Shown: positions 1 through 9,780 of the stretch, piece by piece
Numbering within the stretch: the stretch's first letter is position 1
Layout: the number at the start of each line of letters is the position of its first letter
Source: Pteria penguin
Lineage: Eukaryota; Mollusca; Bivalvia; Pterioida; Pteriidae
Length of the DNA: 64,000 bases
NCBI GenBank assembly: GCA_035048485.1
Contig: CM068584.1
Span: 56,731,739 to 56,795,738, forward strand
Direction: 5' to 3'
Made by a program: the position numbers and the translations under genes
Notes under the pieces: model-generated
Database searches by the model: none
The model's input: the letters and a program-made list of their open reading frames with translations, nothing else
What the model was told of the DNA's origin: nothing

Positions 1-1605
1 GCTGTAGTAATAATGGATAAAAACTACTATCAGAAAAAAAAATAGAAGAAATGCTAAATGACCCTATCAATTACTAACTGATAGAATCAAACATCGACAC
101 TGATAGAATCAAACATCGACAAACACATCCTAAGTCAAATAGACAAACTGTGCAATAAATACAGTAACATTTTAACTAAAAATGAGATAGATTATTTAAC
201 AGTCTTCCAATCAAAAACCAGTAATGTTTACGGATTACCAAAAATACACAAATCAAATCATATAAAACATGCAATATACCAACAACAGTCTGATTATATT
301 GAAATAATTAATCCTTCCGATTTAAAATTTAGACCTATAATTGCTGGACCATCCTGCCCTACTCACAGACTGAGCAATTTAATAGATATATTATTACAAT
401 CATTTTTAAAAGAAATAAAAAGCTACGTAAGAGACGACACAGACTTCCTTAATAAGATTCCACCAACAGTTGACCCTAATATCTCATTAACAACTTTTGA
501 CATAACAAGTCTTTATTCAAATATACCACACGAATTCGGTAAAGAAGCAATTAGCTATTGGATAAAATTACATCCTAAATTATTACACCAACGCTTTAAC
601 GAAAACTTTATCATAGAATCCATAGACTTAATTCTTAACAATAATACATTCCAATTCAATAATAAGCAATATAAACAAATCTTAGGTACTGCCGTGGGAA
701 CTAAAATGGCACCTACTTATGCTACACTTACTTTAGGATATTTGGAACAAAGTTTATACAATAAAGTTAAACAAACCTTCAGTGAAAATGTAGCTAAATC
801 ATTTGAAACATTGTGGAGGCGGTATCTTGATGACTGTATAATATTTTGGAACCAATCATGGGGTAAAATAGAAGATTTACATAATATATTACAAGACTTA
901 CATCCTTATATAAAATTCACAGTGGAAACAAATGTGAAAGAACTACCCTTTTTAGATATAATGATTAAAAAAGATGGTAATAAAATTATCACACATATTT
1001 ATCGCAAACCAACCGATACGCAACAATATTAACACTTTAAGAATCATCATCCTAAATCTTGTATAAAATAAATACCATACACTCTTGCAAGACGTATATG
1101 CACAATAATTAAACCGTCTGAATTAAGAACATCTAGATTAAAAGAATAACGTAGTTCTCTAATACATCGCGGATATCCCATAGCATTAATAATTAAGGGA
1201 TTCGAAATGGCCGAAGCCATACCGATATCTTTTCTACGACAAACTAAAATGAAAGACTCTAAAAATTCATTAGCATTTGTTTCAATACACAATAAACGAA
1301 ATCCAGAAATCTTTAATCAAGCATTTAAACATTTGGAATATTTCAGAACAGACGAAAAGATGAACAAAATTCTAAATAAGATACAAATTATCAAAAGCAA
1401 GAGACAACCAAAAAATCTTAAACAATTAATTACATCTGCCAAATCAAATTTTAATACTGAGGAATCGAAAAATTTAGGTGTAGCAAAATGCAAAAATGAA
1501 AAATGTAAGGTTTGTGATATAATTATGGAAGGAAATGTGTATAATTTCAACCAGAAGTCTCTGTCGAGACTGAAGCTCTACTTGTTTCCTCTTATTATCT
1601 TTTAA
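1..1605 (+). pseudogene. Penelope-like element reverse transcriptase (5' part cut by window edge)
   Basis: Reverse transcriptase of a Penelope-like element (PLE), which would copy element RNA at a nicked chromosomal target. One frame reads almost continuously from about 180 to 1032: VYGLPKIHK near 227, FRPIIAGP near 330, TTFDITSLYSNIPH near 490, then GTKMAPTYA near 700 and the catalytic YLDDC box near 825. This order is typical of PLE RTs. The frame is lost near 50 and after 1032, and it resumes at 1207-1550 as the linker that precedes the nuclease. A 24-bp tandem duplication at about 78-123 adds to the damage. The matching C-terminal GIY-YIG nuclease lies 7.7 kb downstream at 9241-9534, so the gene is split by a nested insertion. 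Non-functional as it stands. Family assignment is secure; the exact insertion point (about 1552) is approximate. Confidence 0.85.
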
Positions 1606-2390
1606 AAGGGTGGGACAGCAGCGGGGGAATGTGCCCCTCTTTCAAATCAAGGGGGGGGGGGGGGGGGTATGTTCCGCCCCCTTTAATCTTTAAGATTTTT
1701 TATCATCAAGTAGTTAGAATATCAGTTAAAGTGTGGAAACAAAGCAGTAAAACGCTAGTTTTTCTTCTGGTAACAAAAGGGGCATGAGCCCCCATTCCCT
1801 CTTTTTTCAAAACAGGGGATGGGATGAAGTATTTTTTAACACCCTCCCCCCCCCCCCTTTTCAATATTTTCCAATGTCGGTTCAAGTGTAGAAACAAAGT
1901 ATGCAAACACTAGTTTTTCTTCCGACTAGCTTAATTTTTTTTGCTAGCCATATATACATTTATATATAAATCATTATCCCATTTTTTTTTCATTGCCCAT
2001 CAATGCTTTAGAGAAATGACTTCATACTATTTCAAGAGGAGTTTACGGCACTGTTATATGTTTAATAATGTCTTTTGTCTGTTTTCTTTTTTGCCAATAT
2101 CTGGTTGTAAAAGCGTCGTAAAAATTTTTATCACATGGTGCTATATATATATATATAGGGCCATCATAAAGTTCATGAGTCAGAGGAAATTCTGGAGATT
2201 ACTTGACATAGTATAATAAACGCACTGTAGGCTAATGTGTTTATTTTATTTAGAAATATACACAATTTATCTTTTTCTTGGTTTTATTCACACTGTTCCA
2301 TTCTTATCTAGTGCTTATTTCTTTTCTAGGACTATGATCTTTTCTCAATAATTTATTCAAAATGGCCGCTGTTATATAAACATTAGAAGA
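1552..2390. mobile_element. Left arm of the pearl-like insertion in the PLE
   Basis: Non-coding DNA between the PLE linker and LINE copy 1. It begins where PLE-like coding sequence stops and has a self-complementary stretch (CTCTGTCGAGACTG) near 1559. Two imperfect tandem units about 155 bp apart are visible: TCAGTTAAAGTG near 1722 and TCGGTTCAAGTG at 1877, both followed by AAACAAAG and CTAGTTTTTCTTC. A G18 run lies near 1651 and a C13 run near 1845. Together with 8348-9230 it forms one older insertion that was later split by the LINE. No gene is visible in it. Confidence 0.5.
2379..2390. repeat. Target-site duplication, LINE copy 1 (3' side)
   Basis: AACATTAGAAGA lies directly beside the (TATC)n tail of the LINE and is repeated exactly at 8336-8347 beside its 5' end. 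The 12-bp length suits target-primed reverse transcription by an endonuclease-bearing LINE. Confidence 0.95.
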
Positions 2391-2460
2391 TAGATAGATA
2401 GATAAGTGCTTAAAGTCACACCGGGAATATTTCACCCTTATGGTGACATATACTAATATT
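2391..2460 (-). other. LINE 3' tail shared with the SINE family
   Basis: Read on the minus strand, the last 70 nt contain GTCACCATA, GTGAAATATTC and GGTGTGAC in that order, then TTAA and (TATC)n. The same blocks in the same order and nearly the same spacing form the 3' end of the SINE copies, for example 15249-15526 and 18380-18659. In known LINE/SINE pairs such a shared tail is the RT recognition site; that role here is inference. Confidence 0.8.
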
Positions 2461-2656
2461 ATTCATACAATGTTCAAAAATATAAAACGTAAAGCTAAAA
2501 CAAAATAGGAGAGACTAGCTCTCTTTGTATATGTTATAGACAGATAAACTACATTTCTTAAAAACCCATTCATTTACACAAATTAAAATACATACAATTG
2601 TACGAAATACATGCATTCCAGATACACAGGTTCATATATAAGTTATCATCAAACAG

Positions 2657-5600
2657 TCAAATTTTACTGTATAGGTTAATTTCTTTCAAGAACTCTAATA
2701 CTTTAAAGATGCTTATTCGATCAAACAAATCATTAATATTTTGACAAGTATAATACTTTTCACGAATATGCATAGTATCTACACATTCTAACAGAATGTG
2801 TTTTATACTTAATAGACATCCGCACGGGACACATTCTGGAGGGGGCTCTTCCTTTAAAAGGAATGAATGAGTGATCCAGGAGTGTCCCATGCGGAGTCTA
2901 CAACTCACAATTTCATCTTTACGGTTTGTATAATGATTATAATATTTACTATTAAAAAGAGGCTTGCAATCATGAAGTTTATTGTTAACTTCACGATCCC
3001 AAGCCTCTTGACACAAATTATTGACATAGTTTAAGATACATAATTTAAAATCCGAGTAAGGTACCTTACCTATAACATTTGGTTTATTCAACCCTGTCTT
3101 GGCTGCCCTGTCAGCCTTTTCATTGCCGACAAGACCAACATGCGAAGGCAGCCAGCAAAAAACAATATCGAAATCTGTAGATAAAAGTCGGTTCACTGTT
3201 TCAATAATATTTAAAATATATGGGTTATTTGTTCTTACATTATGAATGCCTTGTAAACAAGACAACGAATCGGAAAAAATAATTGATTTAAAATTTTGAT
3301 TTTTCTCAATATGAGAAAGAGCTAATAATATAGCTCTTGCTTCTGCTGTAAAAACCGAAGAATGATTAGGTAATCGAATAGAACCATTAAACTCGTTTTC
3401 ACATATTGCAGCAGCCGCTACTTTTTCATCATCTTTTGAACCATCTGTGAAATATTGTTTGTAATTAGAATATAAAGACTTCATTTCTGAAAATAACTGT
3501 TGAAATTCTGCAGAACTAGTTTCTTGTTTTTTAGTTTTAGATAAATGAAATAAAATTTTAGGTTTTTCCACCAACCATGGAGGTGATGAAGCTATTTTGA
3601 AATCGGCAATGTCGTCAAGTGTAATACCTGCTTCTAGAATATGTGGTTTTACACGTAAACCAATACTTTTAATTATATTAGGCTTTTTATCATATAAATG
3701 TTCATGCTGTGGTCGAAAGACACAATCAAAAGCTGGATTTAATTCATTAGAATGCAATTTAGTAATATACTGTAACGTTAATTTAATTCTACGAATATTC
3801 AAAGATGGTTCAGCTGCTTCTGCATATAAACTTTGTACAGGTGAGGTCCTGAAAGCACCAAGACTCAAACGCAAGCCTTGGTGATGTATGGTGTCCAGAA
3901 GCTGTAAATAAGACTTTCTGGCCGAACCATAAACAATACAACCATAGTCCAGCTTCGATCGAACCAGCGACCTGTAAAGCTGGAGCAAGGTTGTACTTTC
4001 AGCACCCCACTCCGTACTAGACAAAACTTTCAATATATCCAATGCTTTTAAACATTTTACTTTTAACGCTTTAATATGTGGTATAAAAGACAGTCGTTTG
4101 TCGAATATAACACCAAGAAATTTAACTTCATTTACAACATTTATTTTATTACCGTCCATAAAAAGTTCAGGGTCATTATGCATTCGTCTTTTTTGGCAGA
4201 AATGCACACAAGAAGTCTTATTTTTCGAAAATTTAAAACCGTTTTCAATCGACCACTGAAATATATTATTTAAACACAATTGAAGTTTCCGTTCTATCAT
4301 ATTCATATTTTTCCCACGACAACATATCAAGAAGTCGTCAACATACAGAGAACCATCGATATCATTTTTCAATACTTGTGCTAAGCTATTGATTTTTATA
4401 CTAAAAAGTGTAACAGATAATATACTCCCTTGAGGGACGCCCATCTCCTGCTCAAATGAATCAGAAACATGGGAGCCCAGTCGAATATCAAAACGTCTGT
4501 CTTTCAAAAAATTTGAAATAAAAATAGGCAAACTGCCTCTTAACCCCATATCATGTAAATCCCTTAAAATACCATATTTCCAGGTTGTATCGTATGCTTT
4601 TTCGAGATCGAAAAAGATAGAAACTACATGCTGTTTATTTATGAAAGCATCACGAATATATGTTTCAAGGCGCACAAGATGATCAGTCGTACTTCTCTGC
4701 TTCCTGAAACCACACTGAATATCAGTGAGAAGGTTGTTGTGTTCCAGGAACCAGACAAGACGCTCATTAATCATACGTTCTAAAGTCTTGCATATACAAC
4801 TCGTTAAAGATATCGGACGATAATTAATAGGATCAGTATGATCCTTTCCGGGTTTAGGAACGGGAATAACAATAGATTCTCTCCACGATTGTGGAAATTC
4901 ACCATTCAACCATATGTAATTAAATATATTTAGTAGAATGTGTAAAGATTCCAAAGGAAGATGTTTTAATATTTGATAATGCACTTCATCTGGACCAGTA
5001 GCTGTATTATTAGAGTTCTGAAGTGATGACTGTAATTCGTCAATAGAAAAAGGCTCGTTATAATCCTCTAAATTATTTGATTCAAATTTCAATTTTATTT
5101 TTTCGGATTTTTGTTTAATACGACGAAACTGAGGAAGACAGTTATCAGAAGAAGAATTTTTCGAAAAGGTCTTGCCTAAACAATTGGCAATATCGTGTTT
5201 AGATGTTAAAACATCAGAATTTTGTACAAGATGTTGAACAGTATTTGAAGAACCTTTGCCGTTAATTTTATTTATCATCTTCCATACTTTATTAGTAGGC
5301 GTGCGAGTATTGACTTTGGAGACATAATTTCTCCATGATAGACGTTTGCTATGATTAATTGTGCGCCTGGCAGCAGCTCTACGCTGACGAAGTGTATTTA
5401 AATTACCAGGAATAGGATGCTTTTTGTATATTTTTTCAGCCTTTTTGCGATCTTTGATGACACTTTTACAAGCATCGTCAAACCAAGGATTATATTTCTT
5501 TTTATGAAAAGTAGAGGTTTTTGGGATATTCTTTTCAGAAATCTGAACAAGTGTATCTGTAAACGAAAGAATAGGATCAGTGTTACTCAAATGATTTACG

Positions 5601-6346
5601 TTATTAAGATTTGTAAGACAGTCAGATTGGAATTGACTCCAGTCAGCTTTATTTAATTTCCAATGTGGAATACATGAATTACTAGATGCAACGTTACTTT
5701 TTAATAGAAGTGGGAAGTGATCACTTCCACACAAATCGTCATGAACTGACCACACAAAATCAGTAAAAAGCGATGGATCAGTTATAGTAAGATCAATAGA
5801 AGTATAAGTACCATGTCCTGGATGTAAATAGGTACTAGACCCATCATTAAAGACACATAAACCATTTTGTTCTATAAAATCTTCAATTATATTACCTTTG
5901 GCGTCAGTAGTTTCACTGCCCCACAAGATATTATGAGCATTAAAATCACCCAATATAATAAAGGGTTTTGGTAATTGTTTAACTAAGTTGTTCAATTCTC
6001 TACGATCTATATTCAAAGTCGGAGGAAAATATATTGAACAAAACGTAATTGTTTTTAGTAATGTTACACGAACAGCTACAGCTTGTAAGGATGTGTTTAA
6101 AGCAACACTGCTATGCAAAATAGAATTTCTAACGAAAATCGATGAGCCACCTGCAGCTCTATCCTTATTACTATAAACATTATATTCCGAAAAAGATTTT
6201 AATTGAAAAGAATCTGTGTCTTTAAGATGGGTCTCTTGTAAACATAATATTGCTGGAGAAAAATTTTGATCAAGAAGTTTTAATTCATTAAAATTAACTT
6301 TTAAACCTCTACAATTCCACTGTATAATTGAATCATGACGATTCAT
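2657..6346 (-). CDS. LINE ORF2 polyprotein: endonuclease, reverse transcriptase, RNase H (copy 1, open)
   Basis: 1229 codons with no interruption. Residues about 1-225 are an EEP/APE-type endonuclease (WNCRG at 11, QETH near 37, GDFNAH near 137, SDHFPLL near 208) that would nick target DNA. The RT follows at about 440-760, with TGPDEVHYQ, INYRPISL, FFDLEKAYDTTWK, GVPQGSILS and the catalytic YVDDFL box. An RNase H domain lies near 960-1100 (FTDGSKDDE, FTAEARAILLAL, SDSLSCLQ, WLPSHVGLVGNEKADRAAK). A short Cys/His stretch, CGCLLSIKHILLEC, is near the C-terminus. The start ATG overlaps the ORF1 stop as ATGA at 6343-6346, the same in copy 2, so coupled termination-reinitiation is likely. All catalytic boxes appear intact, which makes this the best candidate active protein in the window. 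Confidence 0.95.
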   Translation of the reverse strand: MNRHDSIIQWNCRGLKVNFNELKLLDQNFSPAILCLQETHLKDTDSFQLKSFSEYNVYSNKDRAAGGSSIFVRNSILHSSVALNTSLQAVAVRVTLLKTITFCSIYFPPTLNIDRRELNNLVKQLPKPFIILGDFNAHNILWGSETTDAKGNIIEDFIEQNGLCVFNDGSSTYLHPGHGTYTSIDLTITDPSLFTDFVWSVHDDLCGSDHFPLLLKSNVASSNSCIPHWKLNKADWSQFQSDCLTNLNNVNHLSNTDPILSFTDTLVQISEKNIPKTSTFHKKKYNPWFDDACKSVIKDRKKAEKIYKKHPIPGNLNTLRQRRAAARRTINHSKRLSWRNYVSKVNTRTPTNKVWKMINKINGKGSSNTVQHLVQNSDVLTSKHDIANCLGKTFSKNSSSDNCLPQFRRIKQKSEKIKLKFESNNLEDYNEPFSIDELQSSLQNSNNTATGPDEVHYQILKHLPLESLHILLNIFNYIWLNGEFPQSWRESIVIPVPKPGKDHTDPINYRPISLTSCICKTLERMINERLVWFLEHNNLLTDIQCGFRKQRSTTDHLVRLETYIRDAFINKQHVVSIFFDLEKAYDTTWKYGILRDLHDMGLRGSLPIFISNFLKDRRFDIRLGSHVSDSFEQEMGVPQGSILSVTLFSIKINSLAQVLKNDIDGSLYVDDFLICCRGKNMNMIERKLQLCLNNIFQWSIENGFKFSKNKTSCVHFCQKRRMHNDPELFMDGNKINVVNEVKFLGVIFDKRLSFIPHIKALKVKCLKALDILKVLSSTEWGAESTTLLQLYRSLVRSKLDYGCIVYGSARKSYLQLLDTIHHQGLRLSLGAFRTSPVQSLYAEAAEPSLNIRRIKLTLQYITKLHSNELNPAFDCVFRPQHEHLYDKKPNIIKSIGLRVKPHILEAGITLDDIADFKIASSPPWLVEKPKILFHLSKTKKQETSSAEFQQLFSEMKSLYSNYKQYFTDGSKDDEKVAAAAICENEFNGSIRLPNHSSVFTAEARAILLALSHIEKNQNFKSIIFSDSLSCLQGIHNVRTNNPYILNIIETVNRLLSTDFDIVFCWLPSHVGLVGNEKADRAAKTGLNKPNVIGKVPYSDFKLCILNYVNNLCQEAWDREVNNKLHDCKPLFNSKYYNHYTNRKDEIVSCRLRMGHSWITHSFLLKEEPPPECVPCGCLLSIKHILLECVDTMHIREKYYTCQNINDLFDRISIFKVLEFLKEINLYSKI

Positions 6347-7679
6347 TTATCTGATAGTCGGGCAAGAGAAGGCTTGCGACCTTTTTTCTTTGGGGATTTA
6401 CTGTGACCCCTCACGTTAATCAAACGAGACTCTTTCGTATTTTTTTCATCATTCAATGAATTAGAAATTTCTGTAGAAATGCTATCAGAAGGAGATGTAT
6501 CTTCCATCTCTACTTCTAAAACATCAAGTTTATTTCGAACAACCACGTGCGGGTTCACTGGTACAGACGACGGTTTAGTTTTGGAACTTGTTTTCGATTT
6601 TGATTTCACAGGAGATGACGACTTATTTGTTAATGTTTTTTGCGAATTTGATACAGTTTGGGAAGACGAAGTAGACGAGGATGTCTTAGGTTTAGACACA
6701 ACGGACAACGAGGGAATATCAGATTTCAAACATGATATATCTGTTTGAATAGCAATCGAAACGGTTTTCTTTGAAGCTTTAGACACGTAGCTGTTAGTAT
6801 TTGTAGCAGGCAAATGATGATTTTCATATATTTTCCTTGCTTCAGGATAGGATACTCCCTACTCAACTTTTATTTTGATAATCTGCTGTTCTTTTTTGTA
6901 AACAGGGCAGTCTTTTGATGAAGCACAATGATTGCCTTTACAGTTGAAGCATTTAGCATCAACTGAACAAGGATCGTCACCATCAAAGTGCTCATCATAT
7001 TCATCTACTCCTGTGTCAACATGACCACATTGGTTGCAAGTTTTCCTATTGTGGCAATTTTTAACACTATGGCCAAATCTCTGGCAATAAAAACAACGCA
7101 GCGGTGAAGGGTAGTATAAATCGACTTTTGCTGTGACATAGCCCAATTTTATTTTTTGGGGTACAGATGATGTAGAAAATGTAAGGAGGAAAGTATGAGT
7201 TTTTATCTCTTTGCCGTCTTTTTTAATAATGAAACGACGCACAGCAACAACTTTTTGACTTTTAAGTTCGCCAAGAATGACATCATCTGCCAATAACGCA
7301 AGGTTTTTGTCTTTGTCTCTCAAAATACCACGACATGTGTTTAAATTGAAATGGGGAGACACTTTGACAGGAATATCACCAATGTGGTCTAATGTTAACA
7401 AATTGACTGCTGCTTTTTAGCACATTCAACTAAAAGTTGGCCGTTTCTCTGTTTGGTCACATTTTTTACCGTACCGGCAACTGATTGGATGGTTTTATCT
7501 ACCAAGAAGGGAGAAGCCTTAGCTAAAGCCCTATCTTCAGATGCAATAACAAGAAATCGAGACCAGTCGTCATCAGGTTGTTCAAGAGTGTTTTCAACAG
7601 TGTCCGCAAGACGTTTTCTTTTGTTCAAAGTTTGGTGGTTTAGTATTGGAGAAGCCATGGGAAAGGATATAGAATTCAT
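6343..7679 (-). pseudogene. LINE ORF1 (gag-like nucleic-acid binding), broken copy
   Basis: ORF1 protein of the same LINE, expected to coat element RNA. The likely start is the ATG at 7679 (MNSISFP). It is a basic protein with three Cys/His knuckles around 6920-7100: CFYCQRFGHSVKNC, then CNQC..., then CFNCKGNHCASSKDC. A Ser/Thr/Lys-rich, low-complexity tail ends at the TGA at 6343. Two lesions are visible against copy 2: a 4-bp deletion near 7402 that shifts the frame after AKKQQSI, and a TAG near 6859 replacing a Gln codon just after the last knuckle. Without those the frame runs through. The upstream reading extension before 7679 belongs to the 5' UTR. Confidence 0.9.
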
Positions 7680-8335
7680 TCTCACAACAACCCACCCTCC
7701 AGGGAGTGTCAACAAGGACCAGGCAATACACTGTGGCTTTCCTACAGCAATGCACTGGAGATGTTGCGAGAGTATACTCGACCATAAAGAAAAGAAATGC
7801 ATATAACTGCAAAAAAGTTTACTCGTAAACCAGTCGAGAAAAACATTTAATAACAGTTATTATCACGCAAATACCCTCCATTTACAATCGATTGACCCGT
7901 AAGCCACCGCCTTCTCAAGTACAACGCATATTTTGAAGATATATTAAATGAAACGAATACAATACAACAAAGGTGTTATATTTAATATACAATATTGGAC
8001 GGAGCAATACATGAGGGCACGGCATGACAAAGCCGATTGATCAGGATCGGGTCCATCCGACCTCCCGTCTAGTTGAAGTAAAGGCCAAAGTGAAGTGTTA
8101 GACACAAGCAAACCACAGTTTGAATATATCCTCAGTCACCAGGATCCCGTCCTCCAACGACACGGGTCGCATCCCACGGCAAACAGGATGCCTCATGTGG
8201 TCTATAACCGTGACCAGCAAGAGGGTGCTTGGGAATCTCGTGCGAGAATTCCCCGGGTGCCTCATTTAGTCGCCTCATACGACACGCAAGAGGTACGGAG
8301 GTCCTATTCTTATCACCCCGGGGACCCCACGGGGG
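7680..8335 (-). promoter_or_regulatory. LINE copy 1 5' UTR / probable internal promoter region
   Basis: About 650 nt between the element 5' end and ORF1, more GC-rich than its surroundings and nearly identical in copy 2 up to the target duplication. LINEs of this group carry an internal promoter here. I see no TATA box. The first 20 nt are self-complementary (CCCCGTGGGG, then CCCCGGGG). Promoter activity is inferred from position only. Confidence 0.5.
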
Positions 8336-8347
8336 AACATTAGAAGA
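8336..8347. repeat. Target-site duplication, LINE copy 1 (5' side)
   Basis: Exact repeat of the 12 bases at 2379-2390, directly after the G5 run that is the LINE 5' end on the minus strand. Confidence 0.95.
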
Positions 8348-9230
8348 CAACTCGCCCAAAATCAATTCTGACTAGCATACAAACACTGCGATCTTAAGTC
8401 AACCATACAGGAAATAATTAAGAGAGGAAATTGAAGATAGTTGAAAGATAAAAATACATACATGAAATACAAATGTTAAGGTGTTGCACATATGTCTACA
8501 AGCTATAACCCCCCTTTTAAATTACAGTACACTGTAGTGAAATAACAATTGGGGTCATTTCTGTATGGGTAACTCACGCCCTTTGAGGGGCCCCAGGGGT
8601 CCAGACTAGACCAAAAATTGCACATGCACAACTAGACCACCCAAACAAGAAGAAACCACAAAGAGGTATCTGGGATTTATACCCTCAGGGAAAAAAAGAC
8701 ACAGAATCTTGGGACCACACCCCTTTGTGGGGGTCCAAAGTGGTCCAGACTGGACCAAAATTGCACATGTACAACTAGACATCCTACCAAACAGGATTAG
8801 ACTATAATTTAGTCTGTGGGACATATATTGTTAGAGAAGAAGAGGGAACAACATCTTGGGACTACACCCCTTTTGTGGGACCCAGGGGGTCCGAACTGGA
8901 CCAAAATTGCACATGTACCACTAAACCACATACCAAACAAGATGAGAATGTTATTGGGTCCCGGGAACATATACCTTTATAGTAGAAGACATAACACAAT
9001 TTTGGGACCACACCCTTTGTGGGACCCCAAGGGGTCCGAACTGGACCAAAATTGCACATGCACAACTAGACCGCCTACCCAGCAAGATCAGACCCTAATT
9101 AGCTCTCTGAAACATATACCTTCAGAGAAGAGGGAACAAATAAATTGTTTACGGACGGACGGCCGGACAACGGACGAAGGACCATCGCATGAGCTCGACT
9201 GGTCGAGACCAGTAGAGCTAAAAATGGTAA
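8348..9230. mobile_element. Right arm of pearl-like element with core tandem repeats
   Basis: Contains four imperfect tandem units of 143-146 bp. The shared landmark ATTGCACATG falls at 8617, 8760, 8906 and 9051, each preceded by GGTCC..ACTGGACCAAAA. The array is followed by an ACGG-type microsatellite (ACGGACGGACGG near 9151) and a terminal block with the inverted repeat GGTCGAGACC. Core repeats plus an ACGG tract and a defined 3' block match the published description of bivalve 'pearl' elements, now viewed as non-autonomous Helentron relatives. Assignment to that family is from recalled architecture, not from alignment. Confidence 0.6.
8575..9125. repeat. Tandem repeat, four units of about 145 bp
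   Basis: Unit landmarks at 8617, 8760, 8906 and 9051 give periods of 143, 146 and 145 bp. Units share GGGACCACACCCTTTGTGGG-like and ATTGCACATGTACAACTAGAC-like segments with point differences and small indels. Confidence 0.85.
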
Positions 9231-9240
9231 CGTTCAATTC

Positions 9241-9534
9241 CTAGTAAAACGAAAACTAACTTGCAATTCTAAAAATGTAATATATGTCATATCATGTGAC
9301 AAATGTAAAGAAGAATATATTGGGTCAACACAATGTTTAAATCACAGAGTAGCTTTACATAAAAGCAATATAAAACACTCACAAAACCGAGTGTTCTTTG
9401 TGAGCAAACACCTTCACCATTGCAGTACTGGCAAATTTAAGGTTATGCCCATATACCGAACAGACAACTATTCAATCATTACGATCAAAGAGCAAGATTT
9501 CGACAAATATAAACCTTCCCTTAACAAAACATAA
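9241..9534 (+). pseudogene. PLE C-terminal GIY-YIG endonuclease (separated from its RT)
   Basis: 98 codons ending in TAA at 9532. The stretch reads LTCNSKNVIYVISCDKC, then EEYIGST, followed by NHRVALHKSNI and VSKHLHHC. This is the Cys-rich lead plus GIY-YIG fold (here VIYVI...EYIGS) that ends canonical Penelope-like proteins and nicks the target. It continues in sense from the RT linker at 1207-1550, so the two pieces were one gene before the 7.7-kb insertion. The fragment itself has no internal stop. Joining at a shared TTCAA (1546-1550 and near 9234) would leave the frame one base off, so the gene was probably already damaged or the boundary is slightly different. Confidence 0.85.
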
Positions 9535-9780
9535 CATCATCCCACGTAGTGGAATGTGAGATTATATCAGATACTTTTGTTCAAATACTTACTATATACT
9601 TTATCTGATATTCTACTGTTATCATTATTATCTAAGAATATGTGTATATATACTTGCTTGTTGTATTATCATGCATCATTACCTGAAGAGGCCCATAATG
9701 CCGAAACACGTGTAGTAATTGAATAAAATATGTTAAGCTTTGAAGACAATGTTCTTATTTTTTGAATACGCAGCACAGTT
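9535..9780 (+). other. PLE 3' region
   Basis: Sequence between the nuclease stop and the apparent loss of PLE similarity. It holds the hammerhead ribozyme (9678-9719) followed by AATAAA near 9722. PLE copies end in a terminal region of this kind; the exact end is not determinable here. Confidence 0.5.
9678..9719 (+). ncRNA. Hammerhead self-cleaving ribozyme of the PLE
   Basis: All core parts are in order. Stem I strand is ATTAC (9678-9682), then CTGAAGA (CUGANGA core, 9683-9689), stem II GGC/GCC (9690-9692 with 9700-9702, 7-nt loop), GAA (9703-9705), stem III ACAC/GTGT (9706-9709 with 9710-9713, no loop), cleavage base A at 9714, and GTAAT (9715-9719) closing stem I. Predicted cleavage is after 9714. 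A loopless 4-bp stem III implies it works as a dimer, as reported for PLE hammerheads. Seen by base pairing only; activity untested. Confidence 0.85.

Larger units (their letters stand above)
2391..8335 (-). mobile_element. Full-length I-group non-LTR retrotransposon (LINE), copy 1
   Basis: A complete LINE of about 5.9 kb. On the minus strand it carries a 5' UTR of about 650 nt, ORF1 (gag-like with CCHC knuckles), ORF2 (endonuclease, RT, RNase H), a short 3' UTR and a (TATC)n tail. A perfect 12-bp target duplication flanks it. Copy 2 (27956-33900) has the same two ends, which confirms the boundaries. The EEP-RT-RNase H order places it in the I group (I/Nimb-like) rather than Jockey or CR1, which lack RNase H. 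It is inserted in the pearl-like element. ORF2 is open but ORF1 is broken, so the copy cannot be autonomous without ORF1 protein supplied in trans. Confidence 0.95.

Noticed and set aside
3597..3884. 95-codon plus-strand frame, repeated identically at 29157-29444
   Set aside because: It is the reverse shadow of LINE ORF2 in both copies; conservation comes from the LINE.
8095..8343. 82-codon plus-strand frame, similar one at 33660
   Set aside because: Lies antisense in the LINE 5' UTR, without a motif; the GC-rich sequence keeps frames open by chance.
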